A DNA stretch of 64,000 nt, from contig JAJEKV010000040.1 of the NCBI GenBank assembly GCA_021234155.1, forward strand, positions 3,017,799 through 3,081,798, written 5' to 3'. This stretch comes from Isoetes taiwanensis. Taxonomy: Eukaryota; Streptophyta; Lycopodiopsida; Isoetales; Isoetaceae. Both the position numbers and the translations under genes were made by a program. Position 1 is the stretch's first letter. Each line of letters starts with the position of its first letter. Of the stretch, positions 1 through 10,648 are shown piece by piece. The notes beneath the pieces were generated by a model. That model did no database searches and was not told where the DNA came from. It saw only the letters and a list, made by a program, of their open reading frames with translations.

Positions 1-29
1 AATTGGCGACATCAAAAGTCATTAAGTAG

Positions 30-3000
30 ATAGCAGAATACATTGAGCAAAGATGGTACAAACATGGGCACAACGATAATGAAGAGTACAATGATGAAGA
101 TGAACAGAATACGATGATGAAGATGATGACAATGCCCCTATGGACTAATTTCATGGAAGTTGAAGAACCCATAGCCCATGTTGTTAGATGCATTTGGCCC
201 AATCTTCGACAAATCCACCTAGATGACGATATAAATACTCCTAACGATGGTCATGAAGATCACGCTTTATTGAGGAGGCGATAAAGCATTATATCCAGGT
301 GCAAGCATATCTAGATTGACGACATCTTTATTGATATTAAACCTTCAAGCCAAATTCAAATGGAGCAATGCCAGTTGTTACGCTTTTGTTAGAGTAAGTA
401 CAATTGCAATCACTTGACTTATTGAATTTGTAGTTGAATGTATACGAAAGGTCTGTTTTATACAGGTTATTGCAAGAGAAAATACTCCCACAAGGGAACA
501 CTATGCCCAAAAGTCGACCGAAATAAAAATATATTGGCAAATATCGGGTTTAGGCTACCATAAGATTCACGCTTGTCCAAATGATTGCATGGTATATTAT
601 CCTGATGACATCTACAAGAACACGTAAACATGCCCTAAATGTGGTGCCTCTAGGTACAATGCAGATGCCAAGGGAAAGACCGGCCCCGATGAAGGTGGTT
701 CGCTACTTTCCATTGATCCCTCGCGATAAGGCTATTGTTTCGATGTGAATCTCTAGCTTCGCCATGGGTTGGTGTGCCGCCACGCGCCGAAAGTGACAAT
801 GTAATTCGCGGGTTAGTGACTGCAAGCAATGGAAGCATATTGATGAAACATGGCCGAATTTGGAAGAGAGCCACGAAATCTCAGATTAGGGTTGGCAACG
901 GATGGTGTTAATCCTTATGGACGCCAATCAGTCGCGGGTCAACTTGGCCAAGAGTGTTGATCAACTATAATTTACCACCGTGGTTACTCATGAAGACTAG
1001 CCATTTAATGGTAGTACTATTAGTTCCGTGACCTAAGAAGCCGGAAAGTCTAGATCCATATCTGAAAATAGTTATTGATGAGCTTTTGACATTGTGGAGT
1101 GAAGGTATTGAAGTTTACGATGTCTCAAGAGAACTTCGTGGTTGAACTAAGATTTACCTTGAGAGCAATCTTAATGTGGACAACGAGCCGATTGGCCTGG
1201 TTTGTATGAACTCTCTCGACTCCAAGTGTCCGGATATGCATGTCACTTGTGTGGGTTTGAACAGCTTGAACTCTCACCGGCCAACGGCATTGCACAAAAA
1301 TGTCTATGCAAACTTCAAGAGATATCTCGCCAATGGAAAATCGAATTTCGACACGTAGGTCCAAGAGAAAAACATTGCAATCAAGAGCCTCCCAAAAGGT
1401 TGACAATGAGAGATTGGGGTAACATGTGGGATGCCGCCAAGGAAATAAGGTTAAGGGAATGAAGTGGAAAGCATCCTTCTTCCTTCTACCCTATTGGATG
1501 TAATTGAAGATCCATCATCTTCTTTGATCCCATGCACATCTTTAAAAACGCTTCGGGCGCCTATTTGGAAGCATGTCACCGGACGAAGGACACGTATGCA
1601 AAGACGAAAGATCTACAAGAAGCTGGATCAAAATCTAAAGCATGGTTAAATGTCGAAGAAGGAATAAGGCCACAAGTGGATTGGATCGCGTCTAGAAAAT
1701 GTATGAAACCCGCTCGGAAGCGATCAAGGCAATAAAGACTCCGACAGATATATGCATTCGCTATGCAATTGTTTCTCTAACGAAGGGAGTTAACTGGGTT
1801 GAAATCTCATGATTGGCATAAGATGTTGCAGCTTTGTTATGCCTATTGTTCTTCGAGGGGTCGCCTCACCGACGGTCCACTACATGCAATATGTCTCCTA
1901 TCGAAGTTTTCCGTGTTCAGATCGGATTTAGAAAACACTCGATGCTGAACTCTCACTTAACTTTTTTTTTCTTTCTTAAATCATATTTAGATGGATTACA
2001 AGGAAGGAGATACCGACAAATGAAATTATGGACATGCTAACTAAGGTCGCTTGAGGCATGTTGTATGCTAGAGAAAGAATTCCCAACAAGTTTTCCTCGA
2101 CATACAAACTCACTTACTAGTGCATTTAGTGGACGGCGTAGAGCTTGCGTGCACAACAAATCCTAGATGGATGTTTTTTATAGAACGCTTCCTCAAGGTC
2201 CTCAAGGACTTCAGACGCCGGAAGGCAAGGCCGAGGGTTGCATGGCCGAGGGTTGGTTAGCACGAGTCATTATTCTATGTCACCGAAGTTCTTGGCCGAT
2301 CTACACCCCAATGCTCCACGATTATGGACCGATGAAGACACTCCAACTATAGTTGGAGAAGTTCCCCAAGGAAGACCACGTAAGAAATTGTTCACACTAG
2401 AAGAACAGGCAAAAGTCAATAAGTTTCATCTACAACTCCACCCCATGGAGAAATGGATAAAAAAATACGAGGAAGAAAAAAATAAAGAGAGATGAGGAGA
2501 GAAGACGCTTATCGACAAAAGAATCGCGAAACAACCACTTCCGTGATCATCTAGGGTCCCGCCAAGTGAGATAAACAATAAATGGCTGCTCGAACAACTA
2601 GAGATGGCAAGGCAACGCATAACATGTTTCTAGCGAAGAATTTGCATATGCTAAAGGCGTGTCACTATTTGTAAGTGCAACTTAATAGCATATAATTCAC
2701 GAAGTTTCGCTTCGCTATTTTGAACATTTGTTCCTTTACTTTGTAGTATAATTCATATGCATCAATATGGTCTTCGGTGCTCACTTTCGACGACAAAGTG
2801 TGGATCATGGCAAACGACTTATGATTGTGGTATATCAGCAAAGTTTAGTACGCTTTGCCGTGACCGGTAGTGCGCACTCAAACCCAATCGAGGCAATGTT
2901 GGAAATGGATTGGTACTATAAAGACTATCATGGAGGTTGATGTCGGTAGTGCATTCAAAACAATGTTGTTTGATGCCAATGGTTTGATCTTGTGTGTACC

Positions 3001-3300
3001 GGGTGCTCATGCCACGATACGCAAAGATCCGAGTGGCCTCAGATTCACTAGATTCAACTCGCTTGTATCGTGGGTCAAGACACACTCGTGAGGGTTGAGC
3101 AATGTGAACAAGTATGTTTACTTGGATGCAATAAAATTTATATATGTCATTAACAAAGGAACTAATGTAATAGAGGTTTTGTAGGTCACCTTCGCTCCGC
3201 ATCCTTTGCAAGATCGGCAGGTGGTTCAGAGTTCCATGTAAGGCTCGCCCCCCACGATATTTGAAGGTGAAGAAGAGATGGCGGTCAATAGGGAGGTTGG
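30..3300 (+). pseudogene. CACTA Tnp2-type transposase, copy A (broken)
   Basis: This is the transposase gene region of an En/Spm element, which would cut and paste the element by binding its ends. Recognisable pieces in order on the plus strand are the Transposase_21 signature GYHKIHACPNDCMVYYPDD near 553-610, a CPKCGAS zinc-like motif near 630, RYFPLIPR near 700, a DELLTLWSEGIEVYDVS-like stretch near 1076-1130, MHIFKN near 1530, a DUF4218 region around 2040-2500 (FPTSF, HLLVHLVDG and AEGWLA motifs), and a DUF4216-like region around 2780-3280. The pieces lie in different frames with stops between them, so no intact protein is encoded as read. Introns with T-rich ends, for example near 1965, probably separate some of them. 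Confidence 0.85.
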
Positions 3301-3679
3301 GGGTTGGGGGCACTATTGTCATGATAGAAGACTACCATCGATTGAACCTTCATTACTTTATTATGATTATTATATTTTCTTCCCACATATGAATAAGAAA
3401 ATACTTTGGCATGCAATTTAGGCAAACATTAGTATTGCAACTTCAAGTTATCATAGACATTTATGCCAAGTTAATTGGCATCCTAGTATAGACCTATGGC
3501 TTTGCAAGCCGATCATCGGGCAGTTCTACATACAGTTGAGTACACGCTTTATGTTTAATTAATCATAAAATGTGAAGATTCCCTTCAAAATGCAAGATTC
3601 ATATACAAAAATCATATATGTATTCCCTTCAAAATACAAAATTCATATAAAAAACCCATACACAATTCAAATACACAAA

Positions 3680-4335
3680 ACAAAGTGGATGCCAGAGCAC
3701 ATCTAGTGGTATATATCAGCATCCAAGGATCCACTCAAGGCTCGGCGGTGCTCGACCAAGTGATTTCCTCCACCCCGGGCCGTAACAAGCCTCCCGGCAT
3801 GGAATCCAAGCCCCCGGGTGTGTCCGCTTCCCCAAGGAATTCATGTACGAGCACTTCCCGCATGCCCTGGTTGGTCTGGTGCAACTTTTGAAAGTAGGGC
3901 TTCAGCAAATGTTTCCCTTCCCAAAGGCCCCTATCCTCTAGCATACGGGCCAAGCACAACGAGCTCACCATGCATTTCTTCAGGCACTCGAGCCTGTATT
4001 GAGGGAAGGTTCCTGGCCCCAATGAACGCGAAATGCAGGTCTTTCTTGCCCCCTATCACGCAGCCTTTGTCATGGCTTGCTTGAACTCCGCCTTTCTTGG
4101 GTTAGGTTCGCCTCTAGCCACTCGACCGGAGGCGCTCAGGTGCTCCAGCAAGACCGCCACGGCCTCCTCCAAAGTGAGGATCAAGCGGCATGCATCGAGA
4201 AGCGGCCATGGCAGATGTAGGTGAGGAGTCTCCGGTCAAGGAGGAGGAGGAGGAAGCCGGAGGGCGCAGGAGCAGAGGACTGAGGGCGCGAGAAGCCGGA
4301 GGACTAATAGGGCAATATATATGGCATCTCAAAGA
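3680..4335 (-). pseudogene. Unrecognised CACTA-associated gene, minus strand, copy A
   Basis: On the minus strand a proline/serine-rich N-terminus begins with MRCHIYCPISPPAS at 4332 and is followed, after frame changes, by stretches such as AEFKQAMTKA and VLVHEFLGEAD. The same minus-strand pieces occur in the other copy at 15950-16605, which supports a real gene. No family was recognised. It is transcribed away from the palindrome cluster at 4355-4460, opposite to the small plus-strand gene at 4587, so the two probably share a bidirectional promoter. Frameshifts break the frame in both copies. Confidence 0.45.
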
Positions 4336-4354
4336 TACCTAAAACAAAACAAAT

Positions 4355-4460
4355 TTCAGACGACGCCGTTATAGCCGAAACGCCGTTATAGACGCCGTTA
4401 AACGACCTTTAAACGCCGTTAAACGACGCCTATATCGCCTTAAAACGACGCCTCGTTTTT
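4355..4460. promoter_or_regulatory. Internal palindromic repeat cluster, copy A
   Basis: Several copies of an acgccgttataG/acgccgttaaacgacg-type motif lie back to back here. This is the same palindromic theme (CGTCGTT..AACGACG and its GCC variants) that fills the element's subterminal zones. It sits between a minus-strand gene starting near 4332 and a plus-strand gene starting at 4587, so a shared promoter/operator role is likely by inference. Confidence 0.6.
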
Positions 4461-4586
4461 AAAAGTCATCGGCCGGCTTTCATTTTTCCCATTTCTTTTA
4501 TGATTTGAGTATTGCGAATCCATCCTCTGATCCTAGTTTTTCATTGCGCTTATTGTGAGAGTTTTTCTTTATTGCTTTTGGGATAC

Positions 4587-5121
4587 ATGGCCATGGAAGG
4601 TATGCTTCGACGCTTGAACCGTCGAAGTGAGGAGATGAGGATTCAAGAGCAGAGAGATATGGAACCTGCTCTTCACAAGTAAGGCTACACTCTGAAGTTT
4701 ATACACTTTATTGTATTTTATCTATTTTCTAATCTATAGCTTGGTGTAGGAGCCGCCGAGGGCATGAGAAGGAAGGGAATCCTCCGTGAACCCCTCCTCC
4801 ACCAAGATGAGGACTATGAAACAACGATCCATCTGATGAAAGTGTTAAAGAAGTATGTGATTGGTGAGAAGGCATCGACCAAATTGCTAGGAACCAAAGA
4901 GTCGCCTAGCATGATGAGGGTGCTTCTTGAAAAGATGGTCGTGGTTTGGAAGCACCACAGAAAAAACAAAGATTAACATGATACTAGCGCCGACATGTGC
5001 ATGGCTGATGCCGCATATACTTGACATGGAGCTATGGTTCAAAGGGGATGGACAAGTGGAGGACTTCACGATAGAAACTATAAGCCAAGCTCAGGAGGAG
5101 TATGCTGAATTGTTCAAGTGA
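4587..5121 (+). CDS. Small two-exon CACTA accessory gene, copy A
   Basis: The first exon starts at ATG 4587 and reads MAMEGMLRRLNR followed by a charged stretch with EEMRIQEQRDMEP, ending at a GTAAGG-type donor near 4678. An AT-rich intron of about 60 bases ends near 4740. Exon 2 contains HILDMELWFKGDGQVEDF and ISQAQEEYAELFK and stops at 5121. The equivalent gene in the other copy starts at 16869. It is acidic/charged and could be a Tnp1/TnpA-like accessory DNA-binding factor by position, but no domain was recognised. It is probably driven by the palindrome cluster just upstream. Small indels shift the frame in exon 2. Confidence 0.5.
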
Positions 5122-5138
5122 TCTTTTGTTCAATAAAC

Positions 5139-5560
5139 CTATGTTTTGTACATTGTTATATTTTCTCTTGGGTACAATCTAGCATTGATACATATGCATG
5201 AACATGATCTGAAGGATTCTTGAAGATATTTTGCATTCTTCTGTTGGATATCGCCTTCTTCAGTTCGATTTGCCATTTCGGAGCCTGAGGTTTCTGCGAC
5301 ATTTCGACTTGGACTGGTAGAACCAGCTTCTGAGATTATTTGTGGTTTGGACTCTCCTGTAGCTCTTACAAATGGGACACTTCCATGTTCTAAATCTTTC
5401 AAATGCACATTCTTAGAAGTTTAGATGGATACCAGCTTTGGATTTTTCTCCAACCCCGACCGATAGAAGCGTACCACTAAATTTATGTTTCTTTGTGGCT
5501 TGAAGTCAACCGCATCTTCCAAATCTTTCCAAATCAGCTCTGTTGTTCTCAAGAACGGCT
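5139..5560 (-). CDS. Conserved minus-strand reading frame next to array, copy A
   Basis: An 89-residue frame at 5139-5408 contains HLKDLEHGSVPFVRA, SGSEMANRTEEGD and NAKYLQESFRSCS and ends NITMYKT. Further upstream on the minus strand (to about 5530) comes DFKPQRNINLVVRFYRSG. The same frame with the same ends is present in the other copy (17422-17830). Conservation of the frame, its stop and its composition supports real coding, convergent with the small plus-strand gene. Its upstream side runs straight into the GC-rich tandem array. No family was recognised. Confidence 0.4.
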
Positions 5561-7735
5561 GCCCCGACGGTTCTAATGCTAACCCTTTGACCTAGACCTT
5601 CTCCAAAAATTCAAAAATTGGGCCGTAGGCCGGAGATGAATTAGGGATCCAAATGGGCAAAATCAGAATTTATTTTCGTGCAATGCATTAATTATGAATT
5701 TAATCGTAGGTTGCCACCGCAAAAGCGCCCGACTTCTAATTGCCACATCGGGAGGAGGACAGTCCAAACTCCGCTCCGCCGGTTCCCCTTGCTATGCGTT
5801 CTACCGCAAGTTTCTACCACGCCTAACTGCAAGAAGACTAGGATTCTCGCTTCAAAACGTAAACCCTTCTAGAGCCCCGCAACTCACAGGTTTACGCTTC
5901 GAGGCCCTCCTCCTTGTCGATTCGGCCGACCTAGCGACGGTCTTGAAGTGGAGTTGGGGTGTTGACGCCCTGAGCGGACCTAAAATCCCCCGAGGCTCGC
6001 TTTCCCCAAATTTCCTCTCCCTAAGGCCCCAGGGAAGAACGGGCAACCTCCCTTCTCCGAACCACCATTTGGCTCGCCAATGGACTCGTGAACGTTGACA
6101 TTGCTCGAAACCAAGTTCCGTGGGCCAAAAGACCGTGACTTCGCCCCCAAAACGTAAACCCTTCTAGAGCCCCGCAACCCACGTGGTTTACGTTTGGAGG
6201 CCCTCTCCTTGTCGATTCTACCGACTTTGCGCCATGTCTTGAAGTGGAGTTGGGGTGTTGACGCCGTGAGCGGGACACTAAAATCCCTCCTCCGCCGCTT
6301 GCCCCGAATTTCCTCTCCCCAAGGCCCTCGGGAAGGACCCGCAACCTCCCTCACCGGAACGCATTTGGCTCTCGCCAATGGACTCGGTCGGATGCCGACA
6401 TTGCCCCGGGGGATCAAGTTCCGCGGGCCGTAAGACCATGACTCGCCCCCAAACGTAAACCCTTCTAGAGCCCCCGGCAAACCCTCGGGGTTTACGTTTG
6501 GAGGCCCTCTCCTGTCGATTCGCCGACTTTGGCGCCATGTCTTGAAGTGGAGTTGGGGTGTTGACGCCGTGAGCGGACACTAAAATCCTCCGAAGCCGCT
6601 TGCCCCAATTTCCTCCCCAAGGCCCCTTAAAGGACCGCAACCTCCCCTCACCGAACCACGATTTGGCTCGCCAATGGACTCGAATGCCGACATTGCCCCG
6701 GGATAAAGTTCCGCGGGCGAAGACCAGATTCGGCCCCAAAACGTAAACCCTTCTAGAGCCCGCAACCCACGGGTTTACGTTTCGAGGCCCTCTCCTTGTC
6801 GATTCGGCCGGACCTTTATGCCGCGTCTTGAAGTGGAGTTGGGGTGTTGACGCCAGAGGCCTGACCCTAAAATCCTCCTCGAGGCTGCTTGCCCCAAATT
6901 TCCTCTCCCCAAGGCCCCGGGGACGGGACGGACGACCTCCGCCTCCGAATCGCTGATCTGACTCGCCAATGGACTCGAACGTCGACATTGCCCTCGGGAC
7001 CAAGTTCCGTGGCGGAAGACCACCCGAACTCCAAGAAGCCAAAGTAGCTCACTTCCATCACACTCGTAGTCAATTGGCCTAGGATGTGCATGCGGATACC
7101 GTCGTGGAGGGCGTGGAGTGTTTCCTTCTTTTCGAAAACCGACCGTAACTTGCTCCCCTAGGGTAATTTCGCCATTCCGACGATTTGGCAGGTCTATTTG
7201 CCATTCCCAGCATCCCTGCGTCCGAACGACAAAACAAAGGCGGTTTCTACAAGGTCGACATCCGACGCTTCCGCGTTTGACAAGTTCTCCCGGACCGATC
7301 TGGAATCTTTTGACCTTCCCGGCAGAGGGGCCCCGAACGGAGGATCCAACGGTCGGATAGGGGAACCGGCCCGGAGGGTGGTCATTAGCGCAGCTCTCGG
7401 GAGCCCGCCGTGAAGGGGCTGCCCCTCGAACTTTTTGATCCCGCCTCACGGGTCCTGGACTCTCCCCTCTTGTGAGGGATCCCCTGCAAGGTCCCGCCTC
7501 GCTTGACTTGGGGAAGGGTGCCAGCTCTGCTGTTCCGCGCAACGGGCCGCCCCGACCGCTCTAATGCTAACCCTTTGACCTAGACCTTCTCCTAAAATTC
7601 AAAAATTGGGCCGCAGGCCGAGATGAATTAGGATCCTACTGGCAAAAACCGAATTTATTTTCGTGCAATGCATTAATTATGAATTTACTTAATGTCTTGC
7701 TGATCGCAAAAGCGCCCGACTTCTACTTGCTCGGG
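5560..7735. repeat. GC-rich tandem array, copy A (about 1.1 units with expanded sub-repeats)
   Basis: The array begins with the conserved block ctaaccctttgacctagacc near 5580 and reaches the next one near 7567, then stops at 7735. Inside this first unit a sub-repeat of about 295 bases, anchored by aacgtaaacccttctagag, occurs four times (near 5860, 6160, 6452 and 6741). Later units elsewhere have only one such sub-repeat. The DNA is clearly GC-richer than its surroundings. Long frames seen on both strands here are by-products of the repeat. Confidence 0.85.
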
Positions 7736-8925
7736 CTATAACATCATCATTCCGCTTTTGCCATAATTAAGAAGCATCTCAAAGATCTAATAGGTGGAGC
7801 TTGGGACAATAGAAAGAATTACATTGAGGTCTAATACAAAGAAAGAAGAGTTTATCATAATCGCACTATTGGGCCATGGATCGACAAATCCAAGGACCTC
7901 GGGTTAATCCATCGTGTCAATAGTTTTGATACAATGTTGCTTATGTGTTTAGGGACATAGATTTCAAATACTTCCTTGACTCTCGAAGAAGTATAAGCAA
8001 GTGGTGCAAAAGTTAATTTCACTAAATGAGAAATGTTTGAGGAAACAATAATTTTCATTAAATGATCTCAGAGAGCATGCAAACATGAAAAATACAAGGA
8101 CTTGCTTGAATGTTCTTTCCTAGTGTAGGATAAGAAACAAAAGTAAAGAATGCAAGCCCGATGCTTCTTTTCAAGAAGCAAATTTCTAAATCTTGATGCC
8201 AAGATGAACGCTCGTGCAAGAATGGATTAAGCACCAAATTAGAAGAAATGCTTCTAACTATATTTTCTATAATTTGAGAAGTAAGGAATAAATGATTTGT
8301 GTACATTTTTCTCCTGATTTTTAGAATTATCCCTTTCTTTTCACGGATTCAAAGGTAGCCATATATACTCTATTCGATGGCATTTGAATCTGCGCCATTA
8401 TCTTATCACCACCCAATCGCATTTCTTGTGATTAAGGACATTGTCTAACTTAAAAAAGTAATATTGTCACACATCCAGATTTTATCATTCTTTCCAAAAG
8501 GTAGTAAACTTTCCAGTTTAGTGCTCGGGTCAAATTCCATCACACTGATTTACAATATCGCTCTTCTTGATTAAGTTGATCTTAGAGAGTAGCAACAAAA
8601 ATGGTTAGAGATAAACAATTTTATAGCAATCTCTAAAAAAACAATGAAGTCCACCGGCCAGAATCCCTCGAAAGCATCGTAGGTCCCCAAAAATCCAATA
8701 CGTACTCAAACAGAAAGTCTTTTTTCTATGTACGCATTGGAGGATGGATCTAGAATCTACCTTCATAATTTTTATCTCATTGGACAAAGGAAAACAAACA
8801 ATGAAGAGAAGAAAGACAAGTAATGTACCTCCGCCATAATTTCCGTAAATATTAGTCAATACCTTTGTAAGATACATATAGCCTGTTAAAACAGAGAATC
8901 GTAAACCGCTAGGACCATGTATAGG
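7736..8925. other. Unassigned flank between truncated copy A and the complete CACTA element
   Basis: This AT-richer 1.2-kb stretch is unrelated to the array and would be contiguous with 38522 onward before the CACTA insertion. A minus-strand frame around 8605-8880 contains VLTNIYGNYGGGTLLVFLLF and further hydrophobic stretches, but no family was recognised and the frame runs into the element at its upstream side. No RNA gene or promoter was seen. Confidence 0.5.
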
Positions 8926-8928
8926 ATG
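8926..8928. repeat. Target-site duplication ATG, left
   Basis: The three bases ATG directly precede CACTACAA. The same three bases directly follow TTGTAGTG at 38519-38521. Three-base duplications are the rule for CACTA insertions. Confidence 0.85.
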
Positions 8929-8936
8929 CACTACAA
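8929..8936 (+). repeat. CACTA left terminal inverted repeat
   Basis: CACTACAA here is the exact reverse complement of TTGTAGTG at 38511-38518. After eight bases the two ends diverge (GGGATC on the left, AACCAAAG on the right end read inward), which is short for the family and may reflect decay. Confidence 0.85.
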
Positions 8937-9370
8937 GGGATCGCCGACGCCCAACGACGCCGCTAAGCCGCCGATGAACGCCGGATCGCCGCCGCTGATC
9001 AACGACATCGCTGCTCAACGACGACAACGCCGCTTCGACGCCGCTCAACGACGGCCATCGTGGCTGACGGTCGGCCCCCCCGCGCGGTATGGGGTACCGC
9101 CGCCAAAGGGTGCCTCGTGGTCAAACACGCCGCCTAAACGCCGCTCAACGACGCTTTCACGTAGCCGACGCCGCTACCGCGCCATGCGGGAAATGGGCAG
9201 CTGCTGCCGGTAGCCCGCGGTCAAGACGCCGCCAGCCGCGCCGCCGTTGAACGACGCTGCAATAACGCCGACGTGTCACGCCCGCCGTGGCATGGTATGG
9301 TGCCGGTGCCAAGTCGGCTCCGCCGCGTGTCAAGACATCGCCACTTTTAAACGCCGCTTAACGACGCCAC
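8937..9370. repeat. Left subterminal palindromic repeat zone
   Basis: At least ten copies of an acgccgctcaacgacg-like motif, in both orientations, fill this stretch. The core CGNCG-TT/CA-AACGACG is nearly palindromic. In CACTA elements such subterminal repeats are the binding sites of the TnpA/Tnp1 protein; the binding role here is inferred from position. Confidence 0.8.
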
Positions 9371-9401
9371 ACGAGGAATTTTTTTTTTTTTTTTGCCAAA
9401 T

Positions 9402-9428
9402 AAAACCCTAACCCTAACCCTAACCCTA
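9402..9428 (+). repeat. Telomere-like (CCCTAA)4 tract
   Basis: AAACCCTAACCC followed by further six-base CCCTAA units lies directly after a T-tract of about 18 bases. The period is six (TTAGGG type), not the seven-base TTTAGGG usual for plants. The left edge AAACCCTAA also equals a plant telo-box. It stands between the left subterminal zone and the first downstream reading frame, so it may act as a 5' regulatory box. Confidence 0.75.
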
Positions 9429-9442
9429 CATCCACGCTATAA

Positions 9443-9770
9443 GTGGATCCATCAAGAGTCGCCGTTATTCTTATTTTTGAGTGTTCTTCCCTATCTTGCT
9501 ATAATGGTCCCAGCTTGAAGACCACCTTCGGCGATATGTTCCTTCTAGCGCAATCCTCCTCCTCCAAGGGAAGACAACTCCAAAGAACCCCCGCTTCCCT
9601 CACAGAACCCTCCCTTCACCATCGTGGCAAAGATGAGTGAAAAGGAGCTTCGATTGCACTAACATCCGGGCGCTCCATGCGGGAACGATCGGTAGAATGG
9701 CTCACCGAGCCAAACAAAGAGAAAACGACATTAATGGTGCGTATAATGATGCAAATGGTTGCATCAAACC
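9443..9770 (+). CDS. Short unrecognised reading frame near left end
   Basis: A frame from ATG 9443 reads MDPSRVAVILIFECSSLSC and continues to 9640 (65 residues). A second overlapping frame downstream carries ERSVEWLTEPNKEKTT. The start lies just after the telomere-like tract, suggesting a promoter there. No domain was recognised, and the piece may be a leader exon of a longer gene. Confidence 0.25.
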
Positions 9771-9949
9771 GCCACGCCCTCGATGGACATAAGTAATGTA
9801 TAAGCTTTTTTATGAATGGAAACAATAAGTTTTTTATCTATTTGTGTTGTCGCTGTATAAGCTTATTTTATGAATGGGAACAATCAAGATTTTTATTTAT
9901 TTGTGTTATTTGTATTGTATGTTGTTTCAAGTATGTTAAACAATCACGC

Positions 9950-10140
9950 TTGGTCGCTTAACGACGCATGATCATTTGACGCCGTTAAACGACGCCATGA
10001 TCATCCGACGCGGCATATGAGGGGGCATCGACGGCCGCAGCCGATGTGGCATGCCTAGGTGTCGTCGACGTCGCCTTTACGCCGCAAACGACGTTACCAC
10101 ACGACGCGCCGATAAACGACGCCACATATGGCGAACCCGC
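9950..10140. promoter_or_regulatory. Second palindromic repeat cluster, upstream of the SET-domain gene
   Basis: Cgcttaacgacgc, gccgttaaacgacgcc and related motifs recur here, separated from the left subterminal zone by about 600 bases of ordinary sequence. It is followed by a pyrimidine-rich stretch, a GGTAAG-type splice donor near 10208, and then the SET-domain gene. This places the motif at a likely internal promoter. Confidence 0.6.
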
Positions 10141-10289
10141 CCGCCGTTATTTACTTGTTATTTTCACTCGCTTGTTTCTTTGATTTTTTTGCTCGCGGGT
10201 CTTCATAAGGTAAGATCTCTCGCTTTAATCTTTGTGTTAGAGTTAAACACCTCCAAATGCTAATAGATTAGAAGATTGAATCTTGAAAG

Positions 10290-10500
10290 TATGTTAAAAA
10301 CTTGAGGGATGCATGATCAAGGTACCGGGCCTGTTCCATCCCTAATGGAGAAGACTAAATGTATCGGGTTTATGCACCTCGTAACGTAAGTTTCAATCTT
10401 CATAGATTACAAAAGATTTGAAAGGTTGCGAATATAAGGTAATCGGGTCGACTCCATTTCAAATGGAGAGGACTAGATGTATCGGGTTCAGCACCCTTCA
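10290..10500. repeat. Two-copy intronic repeat
   Basis: Two blocks share the core tggagaggactagatgtatcgggtt (with variants aagactaaatg), about 125 bases apart. The same core, tggagaagactaggtgttccgggt, recurs in the tandem block at 33430-33835 in the right half of the element, suggesting that the two internal gene modules share an ancestral first intron. Confidence 0.55.
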
Positions 10501-10648
10501 ATCAAATGCTTTCTAAATATCATAAACGCTGTATGAATCAATCTTAAGAATAAACATTTGATAAAATCATGAAAAAACATGGATATTTATAATTATTATA
10601 TTATTACATGGTTTTTATTAATATTTTTATTGTTTACTAGAAAAACAA

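Larger units (their letters stand above)
1..7735 (+). mobile_element. Partial CACTA (En/Spm) element, copy A
   Basis: This is a second, near-identical copy of the middle of the complete element further right: base 1 here corresponds to base 12264 there, and collinearity runs through the Tnp2-type region, the divergent gene pair and into the GC-rich array. The left end lies outside the window. At about 7735 the array stops in the middle of a unit and unrelated sequence begins, with no CACTA terminus, so this copy is truncated on the right. The two copies differ mainly by 1-3 base indels and C/T changes. It could be an independent insertion later deleted, or one half of a segmental duplication. 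Confidence 0.85.
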
